A DNA stretch of 64,000 nucleotides from Bolinopsis microptera (GCF_026151205.1 NC_087083.1:5248460-5312459), one strand, 5' to 3'; positions 48,191 to 62,300 are shown, counted from the stretch's first letter. The notes: generated by a model not told the origin, from the sequence alone. Made by a program: numbers and translations.

Positions 48191-49315
48191 ACACTAGCTG
48201 CCGAGAAAGGGGCAAGTGCTTGGTTAACAGCACTACTTTTAAAAGAGTATGGATATCTGATTAGATGAATAAACAACATTTCTCGGACGCAATAGCTCTC
48301 AGATACAACATGAACTTAAAGGACTGCCCTAAGGCATGTACGTGTGGCCAGAAGTACTCAGCAAACCATGCGCTCATCTGCAAACTCGGTGGATATAATA
48401 ATACATATATACAATATATATAATATGTGTCACTGCGACACAACTCGCTGAGAGCACTAGAGCAGTGGCGTAACGAAAGGCCCTGCTGACCCCGCTGTGC
48501 AGGGGGAGGCGCCGTCTTAGGGGGGCGCCAAATCGTCGTTTGAATATGGGACAATTTCGAAAACTTAACTAAAGTACTAGCAAAACTGCGCGTTTTGCTC
48601 TAGATACACACTTTTTTAGAGATCTTACCGGCGTATTCTTTAAAATCACCTAATTTGTTCAATTTTAGGGAGGGACACCAAAAGGGGAGGGGGCGCCAAC
48701 AGGGGGGCGCTTTTTTCGGCAGGGGGGCGCCAACAGGCAACGTTACGCCACTGGCTGAGAGACACCTTTGCAGAACTAATGAGAACTGTGAAATGCAAGG
48801 ATGTGCAGACTGAGCCGGTTCTTCTTCCAGTTGATGGTCTAGAGTTACCAAAGGGAACAGTCCTAGGAGATCAAGCTAGGCTGGACATTTCTGCAAGATC
48901 GATTTGGAATGCTTCAGAGAGGGCATTTTTTGATGTAAGGGTATTTCATGCCCCAGCCCCCTCCAATGCAAGCAAATCGATCCCAGCGATGTACCAGTCC
49001 CATGAAAATGAGAAAAAGCGATGTTACAACGCAAGGGTTCTTGAAGTGGAGAAAGGAAGCTTCAAACCTTTAGTTTTCTCGACTTCTGGTGGAATGGGTG
49101 GTGAAGCTGAAAGACTGGTTAAGAAGCTGGCCAGTAAGATGGAGTACCACGCTGGCCAGAGGTACTCGGATGCTGTAGGATACATTAGAAAGCGCCTTCG
49201 ATTTGAAATACTAAGAACAACAGTGATTTCTCTCCGTGGAGACAGAGGTGCAAAAAAAAACATTGTTGATATAAACAGTCTAGATCTTAACTTGGAGCCA
49301 CAAGGCCAAGGGTAA
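48191..49315 (+). pseudogene. Retrotransposon polyprotein C-terminal region, split by a MITE
   Basis: Pieces in order: AAEKGASAWLTALLLKEYG (48197 on), then after a one-base shift HFSDAIALRYNMNLKDC with a CxC...H..C finger-like block (CGQKYSANHALICKLGG), VSLRHNSLRD, and a long open frame 48779-49315 with ARLDISARSIW, FFDVRVFHAPAPSN, KRCYNARVLEVEKGSFKPLV and a final Leu/Arg-rich helix. This order (EKGSSSWL...RDAL.LRY...C.CG...HAL.C..GG..RHN...ARLD...FFDVRVF) is common in animal retroelement proteins downstream of the reverse transcriptase. The polymerase itself is missing, an AT microsatellite interrupts the GG/VSL junction, and a MITE splits the frame. Confidence 0.75.
48455..48753. mobile_element. 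hAT-type MITE inserted in the retroelement pseudogene
   Basis: Inverted ends CAGTGGCGTAACG (48463) and CGTTACGCCACTG (to 48753), with 8-bp direct copies of GCTGAGAG at 48447-48454 and 48754-48761. Removing it with one copy of GCTGAGAG restores NSLRDTFAELM in frame. Eight extra bases lie between the left duplication and CAGTGG. Contains internal GGGGGGCGCC repeats. Confidence 0.85.
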
Positions 49316-50385
49316 TTTTTGATTTTTTAGGAAACTTTTTAAATTCTACATCGATAGAATAATACTGAATATTATAGGTACTGATCATGATTGGTAGTAC
49401 TCTCGAGAAATTATGTAGTGTTGTTAGTGTACGTGTTGTTAGTTAATTTAACCCACACTGATTTTCCCTAAGAAGACACTCCATTCCAACATCCAGCTTC
49501 TTAAGAAGAACCATTTGAAACCAACCATTAGATGCTTAATCTAAGACTAACATACATGTGGATCGAGGAATAGACAACTTTTGTCTTCTTACATCATTCA
49601 CCTATATAATGACTGATATGCTGAATTTGGGCACTCGGGACATGATTAAATGTAAACAGTACAGAGTTTAGGCCTTCTTTTAACTGATTTATGGTGTCTT
49701 GAATCTAAAAGTCAATGAGGTGACTGAAAAAGAGAACTGAAATTTCGATACTTATTTGATCAAATAAAAATAAACAAATTTCTAGCTGATATATGTGTGA
49801 CTTTTTGCTGATAGCTGGCACACAGACATGTAGGAATTAGTTTAAAGACACAGCCAAACATTATCTTGTCAATTAAAAAACACATTAAAAACACGCCTTG
49901 ATCTTTTTAATATTTTGACAAGAACCATTAATAGAGCAGATATCAAAATGAATATTTGCTGAATTCTGTCACCTACTGGAATTGCTAATGATGACTAAAA
50001 TGCTGAAAACAGTTACTCACTTCTATCGATAATCAGTGTAATGGGAACGATTTTTGAGCAAAATGTAACGAAATTGATGAGATTAGTCATTTGGAGGTTA
50101 AAATGGTTCATATTCTGCTTGAGCCTGGAACTTCGTTTTTTCAAGTTACAACTGCTGAATATTTTCACTTCATCTTATGTACATTGTTCAAATGTGTGGT
50201 TGCACTTTAAAAAGTATTTTGACTTTTTCCTCATTTTGTGCACTCTACTTTGAAAAAGGTAAAATCTGCAAAACAGTGTCACTTTAAAAAAACGTGTCCT
50301 TTGACCACCGACAAACTTTCACCCTGCGACCACGGGTTTTCTAGTGTAATATAATTTCAACATCATTATAGCTAGGATAAAAGTC
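49316..50385. other. Region upstream of the CACTA transposase gene
   Basis: No gene recognised. A possible acceptor (TTATAG) lies at 50370 before the ATG at 50386. I could not find a CACTA-type terminus here. Confidence 0.45.
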
Positions 50386-53300
50386 ATGGACTCAGATAAT
50401 TGTGAGAGCTTGGATGATCATAGTGATTCTGAGGATCATAGTGATTCTGAGGATAGTGATTCTGACGATCATAGTGATTCTGAGGGAGAGATGAACGTTG
50501 ATGTACAAGAGGATGAGATTGAGTATACTTTTGGCTTCTTTGAGAAACTTTTGGGTGTGCTTTCTCTTACTGTGAGGGACAACTTGTCGCATACTGCTGT
50601 TGACAAGCTGCTTCATTCGACGGAATTGTATAAAGGTGTAAATTTGGAATACAAAGAGCTTGAATCAGTATACCAGATGCGGAGATACATTGATAGAAAC
50701 ATGCTACGTCCTAATGTTTATTATCTTTGTCCTTCCTCAAACTGCCTTGGGTCATACCTGGAAGAAAGTGTTCCAAACAGTTGCACCCAAGAGGATTGCA
50801 ATGAACTGTTGGTAATAGAAGAGCTTAGAAAGAAGGGACAGTACTTTCTTTACACACCTTTGGCAACCCAAATCAAACAGATTCTTGAGATTGTAGAAAT
50901 GGAGAAAGTTATGAGCGACTATCTGGATGGAGCTGTGCTTCAAGGAATGCAATCTTATCCTAACAGCCTGAGAAACATCTTCTCATCAAAAAGGTCAGTT
51001 CCAAAATAAAGGCAAGACTAGGTGGTAAGGTGGTAGGAGGTCAACCTTGAATCGTCATTCTCGACTACAAATATACAATAATGATTTTTTGACAATAGTT
51101 CTATTATTTCTAGTGATCATCAGTTACCTCTTCTGCTAAGTTTTGTTTTTCACTATGTCTAGCACCCTGGCCCTAGGGTGACCAAGAGTCAGGTGAAAGT
51201 TTGGTATTAAGTTGATTTGTTCCAAAATTTCATTAAGCTGACTGAGGAATTAATTATTAATTATCCGAATTAATTACAGCATCTGTCTTAAGGCTTATAT
51301 AGTGGTACTGAGTCAAAATCATGTGCTCAACAACTGGTTTGCGATATTGTGTAGGAAAGAATTAGATCTAATGACTTTTATGTAGATGTGTATTTTATTT
51401 ATCTTTTAGATTACGCACGCACGGCGCACGCACTCATTCAAAGTGTTGGCAGGGCGTATATAAAATTTAAGTTTTTCTCTGCTATTTAAAGCAATTTCTT
51501 GGCTAAAAATAGAAAAGCTGATTTACCGCATACCCCGATTTATGATGCTACTTTCCTTTTCCAAAAAGTGTGGTAAATTTGGGTTTTCCAGTAAGAAACC
51601 AAAACATTTTACACATGTGTCATTCGTAAAAATCTTTTAACCCAGTTATATACTGCATTGTCTATCTTGTGGTTTTATAACCCAAATCTTCATTCCAGGT
51701 ACCAGGAACTGAAATTGTTGGATGGTAGAGAGAAGTTTGACCCAAGATACAACCTCCTTACTTTAAGTCTCAACTTAGATGGTGTTGAAACCGCAAAATC
51801 TGCCAGTAACTCGCTTTACCCAGTGCAGGTATTATTATTGAATAATTATTGTTTCAAAACTGATATTCCTTGAACATACTCTTCAACAGAGGGTTCCAGG
51901 TGATGCAGGTTTGAATCATCAGTGATTACCCTCCGCCGTGTTCAAGGTCCCGGAAGTGCTTCTGGACAGCTTGACATGGATGGAAGTTGCAGTTTCTAAT
52001 TTCCCATCGAGGCAAACTCTTCAGAAACGAGTTCATTACAGCTTTTTCAAAATGAACTATAATAGTACCAGTGTCTTCCGGACAGTGCTGGATCTGGGCC
52101 GCAAGGAACTGTCCAGTGTCCAATTATGTGTCGGAAGAACGGGATTTCAATTATTTTTGCGGATATGTTGGATATAATTTATAAATGCTAGGCCCGGCCT
52201 GGAGAGCAGTGCTCTACTTTTCCATGACAGAGTAGTTTGTGGGAGCTCATGCGACAGGAAAGGAGTTGTAATTCTGACATTTTAGTCAGTTTCAAGTATG
52301 TAGACACTGCACTATAACTTAATAACTATTGAGTAGTGATGCCTCACTACCGGAACCACAGACACGAGCCGGGAAACTTTCCTGAAAAATAGCAAGGGTT
52401 CTCACCTGTACCCTACAAGCTCTTGCACATTGCTATCAGTCGTAGTTCGTACCATAGTGCAAAATTTCGACTTTCCTCATTAAATCATAAACTTTATTAG
52501 GTCTAAGTAATGTACACTTTGTAGCCGATTTCGTCTGTATCATTAGGATTTGAGTTGCTCAGGCTTTTTTATAATCAGAAATTTTATGTTAAAATTTGTA
52601 CCTAACTTAGGTTAATTTGTCAGTAATTCAAGGAAGCAAATGAGTGATATGAAAATTAGCCCGTAAAATTTGCTTCAAAGCTTGTTAGTACTTTGCATTA
52701 GTAATATTACATAAATTTAAAATCTTACATTAATCTCATGGTCAAATTTTTCAAGAATATCTACTATATTCTAAAACTAGTTGATAAAACTTTTGGTGAA
52801 GAACTAAATTCCAGAAGGGAAGCCATCGAAATCGTCAAGTTTATTGATAGTCACGCCATTGCTCATGCTAGTGCCACCATACCAACCGTCAATATAATAC
52901 TGCGATGCTCTATTAATGTTTTATAGTTATTCAAGTTCCTAGCAATACAAACTTAAAGATTAAAAAAGATTATAACTTAATGATAGAGGATCACGTAGTC
53001 ACAATGCCCGTAGTATTGAGGCCTGACTGTATGTAAGTGTGTAGTGTTGCCTGTTGCCAGGCCCCTCTTTGGTACGGTTCAGTACTTCGATGCAATTGTT
53101 AAAATTAAAAAAGGGGGGTAAGCTGGTAAACTGGTACTATTTTTGAAGGAAAAGGGGGTGGGTGTGGGGGTCTAGGCTGGTCTCCAGGGCAACTTTCGAA
53201 AAGTACCATGATACTTTTTTGTAATTTTGTTTCATCAAAAAAGTACCTGCACCCCCCCCCCCCCCCCCCCCCCCTCCGGTTATTGCACTCGGTTTCGTCT

Positions 53301-56300
53301 AAAGCGGTTATTTTGTGATCGTAATTTGTACATGTTATGCCTCGTGCAATTACTTGACAATTGTGCGTATAATTGTTATCACTCATGCAATGAGGCAGAT
53401 AGATTCACATAGATTGATACTTATCAATCACAGGTGATCATCAATGAAATGCCGGAGTATGTGAGGCGTAAATTGATCCTCTGCCCTGAGCTGTTTTTGA
53501 AAAACAAATCAAACGACATCGACTTCAACCATCTTGTTTTGAAACCGTTGGTACTGGAGTTGCGCAAATTGAACGAGGAAGGAGTGGAGTGGTACTCCAG
53601 TTTATTGAAGCGCAGTGTTAGGACTCGTGTGCTGGCGTTTTCAATGAATGCAGACTCAGTGATGAAGCCTGAGCTTATCTGCATTCCAGGTAAGATGCTC
53701 CCATATCAGAGGGTTTGTAGCCTGTGCAGTTTCTCCTTATTCCCGTCAATCCTAATTTTTTTGGTCATTACTTAGATTGAGTCCCACTTTTTTTTCTTGG
53801 AAGTTAGTCGGACAGTCTGTATTATTTGTTTCGGCTTCCTACCTACCGACATGCAATATAATGCATTATTTGTAACGTTTATCCAACCCGACAGAGGTTT
53901 CATTAATATTTCAGTTCATTTTAATTTTCCCCTAAATTCGATCTAGAAAATTCCGCCAATTGGCTTTTATTATGATAAAACGGGATACAGATTTTAACGT
54001 GGCACAATCGGCGTATCGTAGACACTAGACAGACTACTAAAAAGGCGTGTGTCAATAGAAGTTATTTCCTATCGTAGTATAGTATTCATTATAGCTTTTT
54101 GGATCTTTTGCTCTTTTGTAACATAGAGATTTCAGAGGTTCTTATCACTCCACATTGCAATGTAATGCTCTGATTAATCATTCCTTCAGTTTCCAAAGAT
54201 CTGGTTAAATTCAACCCCTTAGGTCACGCTGGAAAATACAGTTGTCCGGTATGTACTAAACAAGGAAAGTCTACCACGATGGGGAAAGGGAGTACAACAG
54301 GTAGATATGATGTTATTATGTAATATGTATATATATATAGTATATATACAGGCTATTCAATCGATTAAAGGACCAGTTAACTGAAAAAAAAGTTATCCTC
54401 ATATTTTGACAGATTGTGACAAATAGCAAACTAAGCAACGAGTCGAAATTCCTAAATCTCTAACTGCTCTCTAACGCGTGTAATTAGCGTTTGTATTATT
54501 TTGGCGATGACGTCATAAAGTCCCTTGCGCGCACTGAGTAGCTCGTGAGACTGTATTTTACAGGTAGAAAATGGACATAATACAATGTTTCTCCCCCAAA
54601 TAACTCGAAAAGTAAGTATTTTAGGGTACATGTTGCTTCATAAGTTGTATATAAACATGGCCATTCTGCACAATTTGCACTCATTCAAAAATCTGTAGGG
54701 CCTTCATAGCCCAATTTACGAGATGCCCATATTTTAGCAAGATTTCTGGAACCGAAAATCAGTTTTTCGCCAATAACTGAAAAAGTAAGCACTTTAAGGC
54801 ATATGTTTGTTCGTAAGTCATATATTAATATGCTAATTGCGGTTCTTTTGCACCCTGTCTAAAGACTCTATCACGATCCTATCAAAAATGGGCTCAGCAC
54901 CACGCCCAAAATGGTTTTTGGCAAATTTCTCGAAAAGTAAGGATTTTAGGCCATGTGTTGCTCAGTAACTCCTATATAAACATGCATATGCCGCTTGGTT
55001 TAAGCCTATTTAGAAGTCTCTACGACCTTCAGAAGCAAGGGGTCGGTTACGTTGTTGGGTCAATATGGGCGTGGCCCTCCTGGGTTTTCTCCACGGTCAA
55101 AAAATGTCTCCAAACGAAAATCGTTTATTCATACCTTCAGGAAGGTCTGTGCAAAGTTTCGTGAGTATTTGAACATTTGCAGGTTCATTTCCATAAATGT
55201 CCATAAATGACTGGACTACACAACTTTAGAGTTAACTTTAGAGAAACTCTTAAGTCATTTATCTCAAATTAAGCTGTTAGTGTCCATGATCAACCTGTGG
55301 CGACAATGTTTAACGTGAAATGTAAAAATCAGGAGTAATATAAAAAGTGTATTTTTAGATTAAAGTGCTAGCTCATAGTTTTAGAATTGTATAGATTAAC
55401 GTTGGTCGTTTAGCCATCTAACAATCGATCGTGCCGTAATATATGGCCAGAGAATAATAGGGTCTTGGAAATTCTATAGTTGTTCAGTGGGTTGATTGAC
55501 TGAACACGTTTGCACTTGGTATTTAAACTTACCAGTAGTTTATTTATGTTATGTACCGATGATAATGCAATTAGGATAACAACTAGGTAAGCCGTAAGTC
55601 TAATTCAAAACACACCGCACACCGTACACACCAATCAGTATTACTATTTGGTAGACCGGGTATTTTGGCGGGAATTCTGTTCCCACGGCACTGTTCTGAT
55701 AGAAGCTACTTCTACTAATAATCCCAGAGGAACGGCCGTAAAGTAGCCAGACTTCTTGTCTCCTGTACTGGCTGACACATGTGGATTAAAGTTAGAAATT
55801 CCGCTATGATATAAATATAATTGCTCTCGGAATTGAACAAACTCCTACTTATCTAGATCCTTTCTAAACTCGTTAGAGTTTCATGGACTGGGGAAAAAAA
55901 TCGGTACAGTCTCCCTGCTTGTGTAATTAAGCAATGAAAACAATCCAAAATTATCACATTATATGACATAAGTTGTAATAGCAGAAACTTTCTAACCGTA
56001 CATTCACCCGCCACTGTTCAAGAAATTATGTCACTGTTTAAAATCATGACGTGAGCACTGTACATACAATCAGCTATTCCTTTAGTTAGGATGATAGCCA
56101 AAACTATAAGGATTTTGGAGAACTAGGGTAATAGTCATAATTCTAAAATTTGAGTGAGTTACACTTGTTTTATTGACGATGATAAACATTTGCAATGTAT
56201 TACGCTATGCAAGCGCGCACTGAGGGACTTTATGACGTCACGACGCCACAGCTTATTATTGCAATAACACGCGTTACACGTACGCTAGAGAATTGGTTCT

Positions 56301-59300
56301 TTCGGCGATACGATTCTTTACCAGTTTGTCACAGCTGATTTAAATCTTAGCCAAATTGGAGACTACAAATTTTTCAGTTAACTGGTCCTTTAAGTCGGTA
56401 AACTGGGCTTTTAGGTACAACACCGACAGGCTATAAGCCGGCTTATGACCGGCTATAAGCCACTGTAATGTCTAGCTAAGCGACGGCTATAAGCCGGCTT
56501 ATAACCATTTTGGGGGCAAAAGTGCTTATAGCCGGCTATAAGATACTGAGGCATTTTGAACGACTTTAAGCTCGATTATAATATCCTAACGGTGTTGTAC
56601 CAATTCGGTAGTGTGGCAAAGCACGGTCAACGCACGGTTAAGGCACGGTTAAAGCACAGTTAAGGCACGGTTAAGGCACAAGGGTTACATAAGGCACGGT
56701 TCTTAAGGCACGGTTAACGCACGTTAGCTGTACATATGCTGTTTGGGGCTGGCAAGCCCCTTAGCATAGATTCAACGTAGGTTTTACTTCGTTAATATGT
56801 TCAAGATATGTCTTTATTATCAGTGTTGTGACAGTGCTGCCAAAAATCAGTTTCAAAAATAGTTTATAGCATTTTCTCAAAATATCACACCATGTTTAAA
56901 AGTAAGACTCAACGTTGACTCATGATTGACCGAGGTAACTGTGCAAACGTTTTGTCTTGTTTCTCGGCCTGTGTTGGCCCAATTCGGATACTTCTGCCTA
57001 ATATGAGTTGCCTATCATACTCATTCGAGGAATCAGTGAAATGGAACAAATTCTTAGCTCATTTTTGAATGAACATCGTTCATTTTGGGTATTTTGGCTT
57101 TTTGGGTATTTTAGTGCTCAAATCGAAATGTCATGGTGTGCAATGTGCATTGTCTTTTGAAGCTTAACTTACACCAAAACTGAAAAAATGGGACATCTAG
57201 ATTCTCAGATATCCGAGATATAGAGATATAGGACATAAAGTAATAATTCGTTACAGTGAGATCACCTGTTTAGGTGGCAAGCGAAACGCAGCATGGGAAC
57301 CTTATTAACTGCGTAATTACGCAATCTTGTCATGTTATGGTGTCTTATCAAGCAGCAACCTTATCAATTTTGCTCACGAGCTTCACAAAACACTCCGTTG
57401 TTTCAACTTCGTTTTGCAATCAATATTTTCAGTTTTGCAATCAAAATTTTCAGTTTTGCAATCAATATTTTCGCACAGTTTTGCAATCAATATTTTCGCT
57501 TGTGAGTTGATATCAGTTGTCTCTTATCAGTAAATAGGTAATTGCACTGCCTTTTACTGTGCAGCTTTGCTATACACGAAGTATACACAATATGGAATTT
57601 TCGGTCAGTACTCTTCACGAAATGGAGAAACAGATTGAGGACTTATCAGACTCGGTTTTAGCGAAACTTAATTGCAGGAAACTAGAGGACCTCACTCATG
57701 ACTTGTTCAAGCCAAAAGGCGTGACAAAGGATGTAATAACCGAAATAGTTTTGAAGATGGGGTCTATAATATGTAAATCGAGAACTGTTTTGAGATCAGC
57801 AGCAGAGACGCTTGACCAACAGAAATCAGAACAGATAAAAACTCAGAACGAGCTCATCCAATGCAAATCTGGTAAACTAGCTTCAGTGAAGGAGACAGTG
57901 AAAACAGAAATGAAACTGTTTACAGATGTTGTGAAGAATAACAGCGTAGCTAATGATATCTCTCCAGCTAAAATCAAAATGGCTGTGAAATCGGCGATTA
58001 CAGAAGATGATCGGTCGAAAAACTTTATCATCTTCGGGGCCCCAGAACAGCTCGAATGTGAAGAGCAAGAAATGAACGAACGGGATCTCGTGGGTGATAT
58101 TTGGGGTTTTATGAAGTTCATTGGAAGGCCGACCATAACAAACATTGAGAGAGTGGGAGTAAAGAAGTCTGACAGCCCGGGGATGATGCAACGTCAATTA
58201 ATGTCAGTATTCCATAAAAACCCCAAACTGACATTGACATTAATTGACATTAATTGACATTAATTGACATTAATTGACATTAATTTGTCTAGAAATTTGA
58301 GATTATCATTATTCGATAAATATTCAAGATATTCACGTCTATGTAAGTTAGACCGGTTCAAAAAAACAAAATGTCCTTGAATAATTATGAGTATGTTCTT
58401 ATCTGTTGATCCTTAGGTTCAAAGACCACCAAAAAAATTTCAGCTTCCAACTCTTCCATCTTCGGTCCCCACCGGCCACGCCCATATTTTATTGGTTTCT
58501 TATACAGGTAAAATATCTAGAATCGGCTTTTTTAGTATGAAGGAGTAATGTTAGCTGTTTAAGATTCGTTATTCAAAATAAATGTCATGAAGGCATTTCG
58601 TTTAATGTGGGTTTTAAGTTCTGATGATGTTGAGAACCACGCCCTTGGATGGCCACGCCCATTTAAGAAAATTAAATTTCGGAAAACCGTATTATTTTAG
58701 TTTTATTGTTTAATGATCTGAATTTTTTCACATTTCACATTTCCATATGTGATAGTAGTGAATAAATTGATGATATAAACGTTCTAAAGTGCTAAAAATA
58801 TGGTAGAACTACATAATCTCTGATCGAAAAATATCGTGTCAATTAATGTCAGTATTCCAAAATTTTGCAAAACTGACATTGACATTAATTGACATTAATT
58901 GACATTAATTGACATTAATTGACATTAATTGACGTTGCATCACCCCCGACAGCCCTCGATCACGGCCGATAAAAGTTACTTTGCGAGATCCTGAAATTGT
59001 ACGTGAATTTCTGAGCAGAGCAAAAGTCTTGAAATCGGTTGATGTGGCAGACTACAATTTCAACTACAACAAACTCTACTTATCTCCAGACAGGTCGCAG
59101 GATGAGCGAATCTCTCGCCAAAAGCTCGTACAGGAAATGAAAGAGCGAATCAAGAAGGACCCGAGCAAGAAATATTACATAAAAAACAACAAAGTTTGTG
59201 TCGCTGAGTGACTAATTATTTGATAAAGTCAAGCATTTGTGTATGTGTGTGACGTTAATTTCATGGAGTTAAAACTTTTTGTATAACTGAGAACAGAGGT

Positions 59301-62300
59301 TAGAGGAACTACTGATAAGAGTATGATTAGACTGTGTTGCGTTATCAGTTGACTTTTTGCATCACTCTTCTAGATTATACGTAATAGGGTAACTTAGTTA
59401 TAGAGTAGGATTTTAGTTGTTGCAAGCATTGCACTAAGGTTTTAAGTTAGGTAAGTAGGCCACGAACTGTTGAGCAAACTGGGCTGAAAGCCCAAGCAAT
59501 ATGCAGTTCTGGTCTTGAGGCTATTTTACAATGTTTTATAACATGTGCTTGCAACTAGATCTTGAATGTCGCGTGCCCCACGGGGATTTGATTTATTCAT
59601 ACAATTTATTATATATTGGTTCCAAAGCCCTTATGGGTACCAGCAAAAAACTGGTTTTCAAACAAACAAGCATAATTTTTTCAGGATCGGTTAAAAGGAT
59701 CATGCAGTTGCGACAATTTTAACGTGTTCATGAAAGAGCAAACATCAAAACAAGGTCGATAGGGTGTGGCCCTGAATAATCCCATATCCAAAAACCCGCA
59801 TTCTCGCATTCTAAGAATGTAGGAAATTTTTAAAAGTAGGAAATTTTTGACAAAAAGTAGGAAATTCGAGAGCCAACTCTGAGAATTTTCGATAATATTT
59901 CAGTAGGAATTTAAGTGAAAGAGCAGACTAAAAGTTGCTGGACCGTTATTTAAATGTCCTCAGTCAGGGATCCACTGATCCAGTCTATCAAATTTCGTTT
60001 CACAGACCAAAGTTTGTTGCTATTAGCTACAAAATCTGTGCATCAAGTAACCACTAACCAGATGCTAATTATTGGGGCATTTTCGCGTACACGACATAAA
60101 TAGTTGTCATTATTACTTTATTAACATTTTACTATCTACTTATCTAGTCTATGAAACCGGATATGTCTACAGTGTCACCCGATATCTGTATTGGCAAGCA
60201 GTAGCATATACACATCACGTCTTCACTCTTCAATGTGTGTATCACACTGCACACACCCAGCCCAAATTCGTGTGGCGTGAGAAAATATCAGAAAAACAGG
60301 GCGTTTTAACTAATCTGTACGATGATGCTAGAATGGGCGTGAGAATTGGACTTTTTCTAGTTTTTTAATTAGTCGCTCTGCCCGCTTGCTTTTGTTGCTT
60401 ACATTGGGTTGTTGAACTTCCTATTAATCATGAATCGTCCAAAGTTTAAGTCTAAATCCGAGGTCCAATGCGGTATATGCAAAGAAGTTTGTACTCGAGC
60501 CGATAATCTAAAAGTTCATTTTAAGAGGTGTCACCCAGGGCATCAGCCCTATGAATTCATACCGAATCAACCGTTCTCCATTGTCAGATTCGTTCCAGGA
60601 GGCCAAATCTAGTTTAAATTTCCAAAATTTTCGGGGGCTTCGCCCCCAAAAGTAACCTAGGATTATCTATTAAAAAGCATTCCGGGCCCTAAAATAGTAA
60701 AATTGAGAATCTGGAATCCGCCATGAAAAATCTTTGAACCGCGCGAATACAAAGACTTTTTATGCGAGCGAAGCGATTGGGCCACAGAAAACGAAAAAAT
60801 TGAGAATGTAGGAAATTAAAAATTTTTTGGATATGGGCCTGAATTACGGATTTTCACAATTTAGGCGATTAATCCTCAAATGAGTAGTTTCAGTATGTCG
60901 TATGCAAAGTTCCGAGCCTCTGACATGAAAAATGAATCTGAAATAGTGCAATAAACCCAAGCGTTTGCACAGTTACTTTTGGACCCACATGATGTACCAT
61001 TCTTAATTTAGATGATACAGTGTTCTGTATTTCCTCATTTTGTTTGGGGATCCATTATTATCATCTCGAGAACCAAAAGGTCTCAGTCATTGTGATACAT
61101 GTCAACAATGTTGCGAAATACCGTGTCACATTGCCACGTTCATTACCCTATTAGTATTAGGCACTGGCGATTTGGTTTCTTTTGCTACTTGGTTTATTGG
61201 ATCAATCAATTTTGCCTCTGATCACGTGGCGAATCACGAACTCCAAGTTCATGTTTAGCCTGGCGCCTGCTTTTGTATACAGCAAGTGGTCGTCAAATTG
61301 AGGGTTGCTGTCTCAGCAACACAAAAATTTATGTGTCTGAGTGTAGTCTGTGAGTGCCGCACCGAAAAAAAGTTACATGTTTAAATTCAATTTTTTGATG
61401 TCTAAATTCAATGTTAAAATCATTTTCGTTCATTAATTCATTAATTCATCATAATTTTTACCCAAAATCTACTTTTACTTTTTTTTTCAGTTCAAGTACC
61501 GGAAGTTGATAGTCACGACAATCTAGTCACTTATCCACTACGAGCTGTGTCGAGTATAGAGGTGGGTGAATATGGATACGAGGGATACCCCCTGCTTACT
61601 GCTGTGCCGGAGTTTCCTGTTTTCAAGTGTCATAGCATCGATTATATGAATTGTATTACACTGGGGGTGTTTGCAAAGATCTTTAGACTGATTATGAAAA
61701 CAGTCGGAGGTGCTGGAGAATTGCGGGTAGCCCAAGCAACTGTCAACATCAAAGGATACACCGGGATAGAACATGGTCCCCGATGTACATCGGACTTCGC
61801 TCACTACAAAAGTAGTGAGTGGAGAGATTGGGGACTACTGTTCTTCCCCAAAACATTCGAGGTGCTGATCGACGAAAAAATGCTGCAGAAGGAATTCTTT
61901 GAGAACTTTATTGATTTAACAGTAGGGATGTCTCTTCTGTTGAGCGATGATATAACAGAGGACAACTTGGTTCAAGCAGAAAAATTTCTTAACAGATTTT
62001 TTATTCAGTTCTGTCGGCTGTACGGTGAGAAGTATTGCGGCTTCAACTTCCACCTAATCACTCACTTGGTCGAAAAGGTGCGGTATCTTGGACCGCTTTG
62101 GGCTACGTCCCTCTTTATTCACGAGGGCTTTAACCAAACCCTATTAAAGTGCTATCGTCCAGGGACCTCAGGTCTTAAGCAAATGGCAGAAAAATTACAG
62201 CTGCGACTGACCGTGCTGCAACTTTTCTCCTTTGTTTCGGCCAAGAAGAAGGACAGTATAGCTTGCAAACTTGCCGAGCGAGTATGGTTTCCATTGGAGC

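Noticed and set aside
50752..50952. Antisense open frame in CACTA exon 1
   Set aside because: Shadow of the transposase exon.
61040..61258. 72-residue plus-strand open frame before CACTA exon 5
   Set aside because: No recognised motif, and its end does not join exon 5 in phase.
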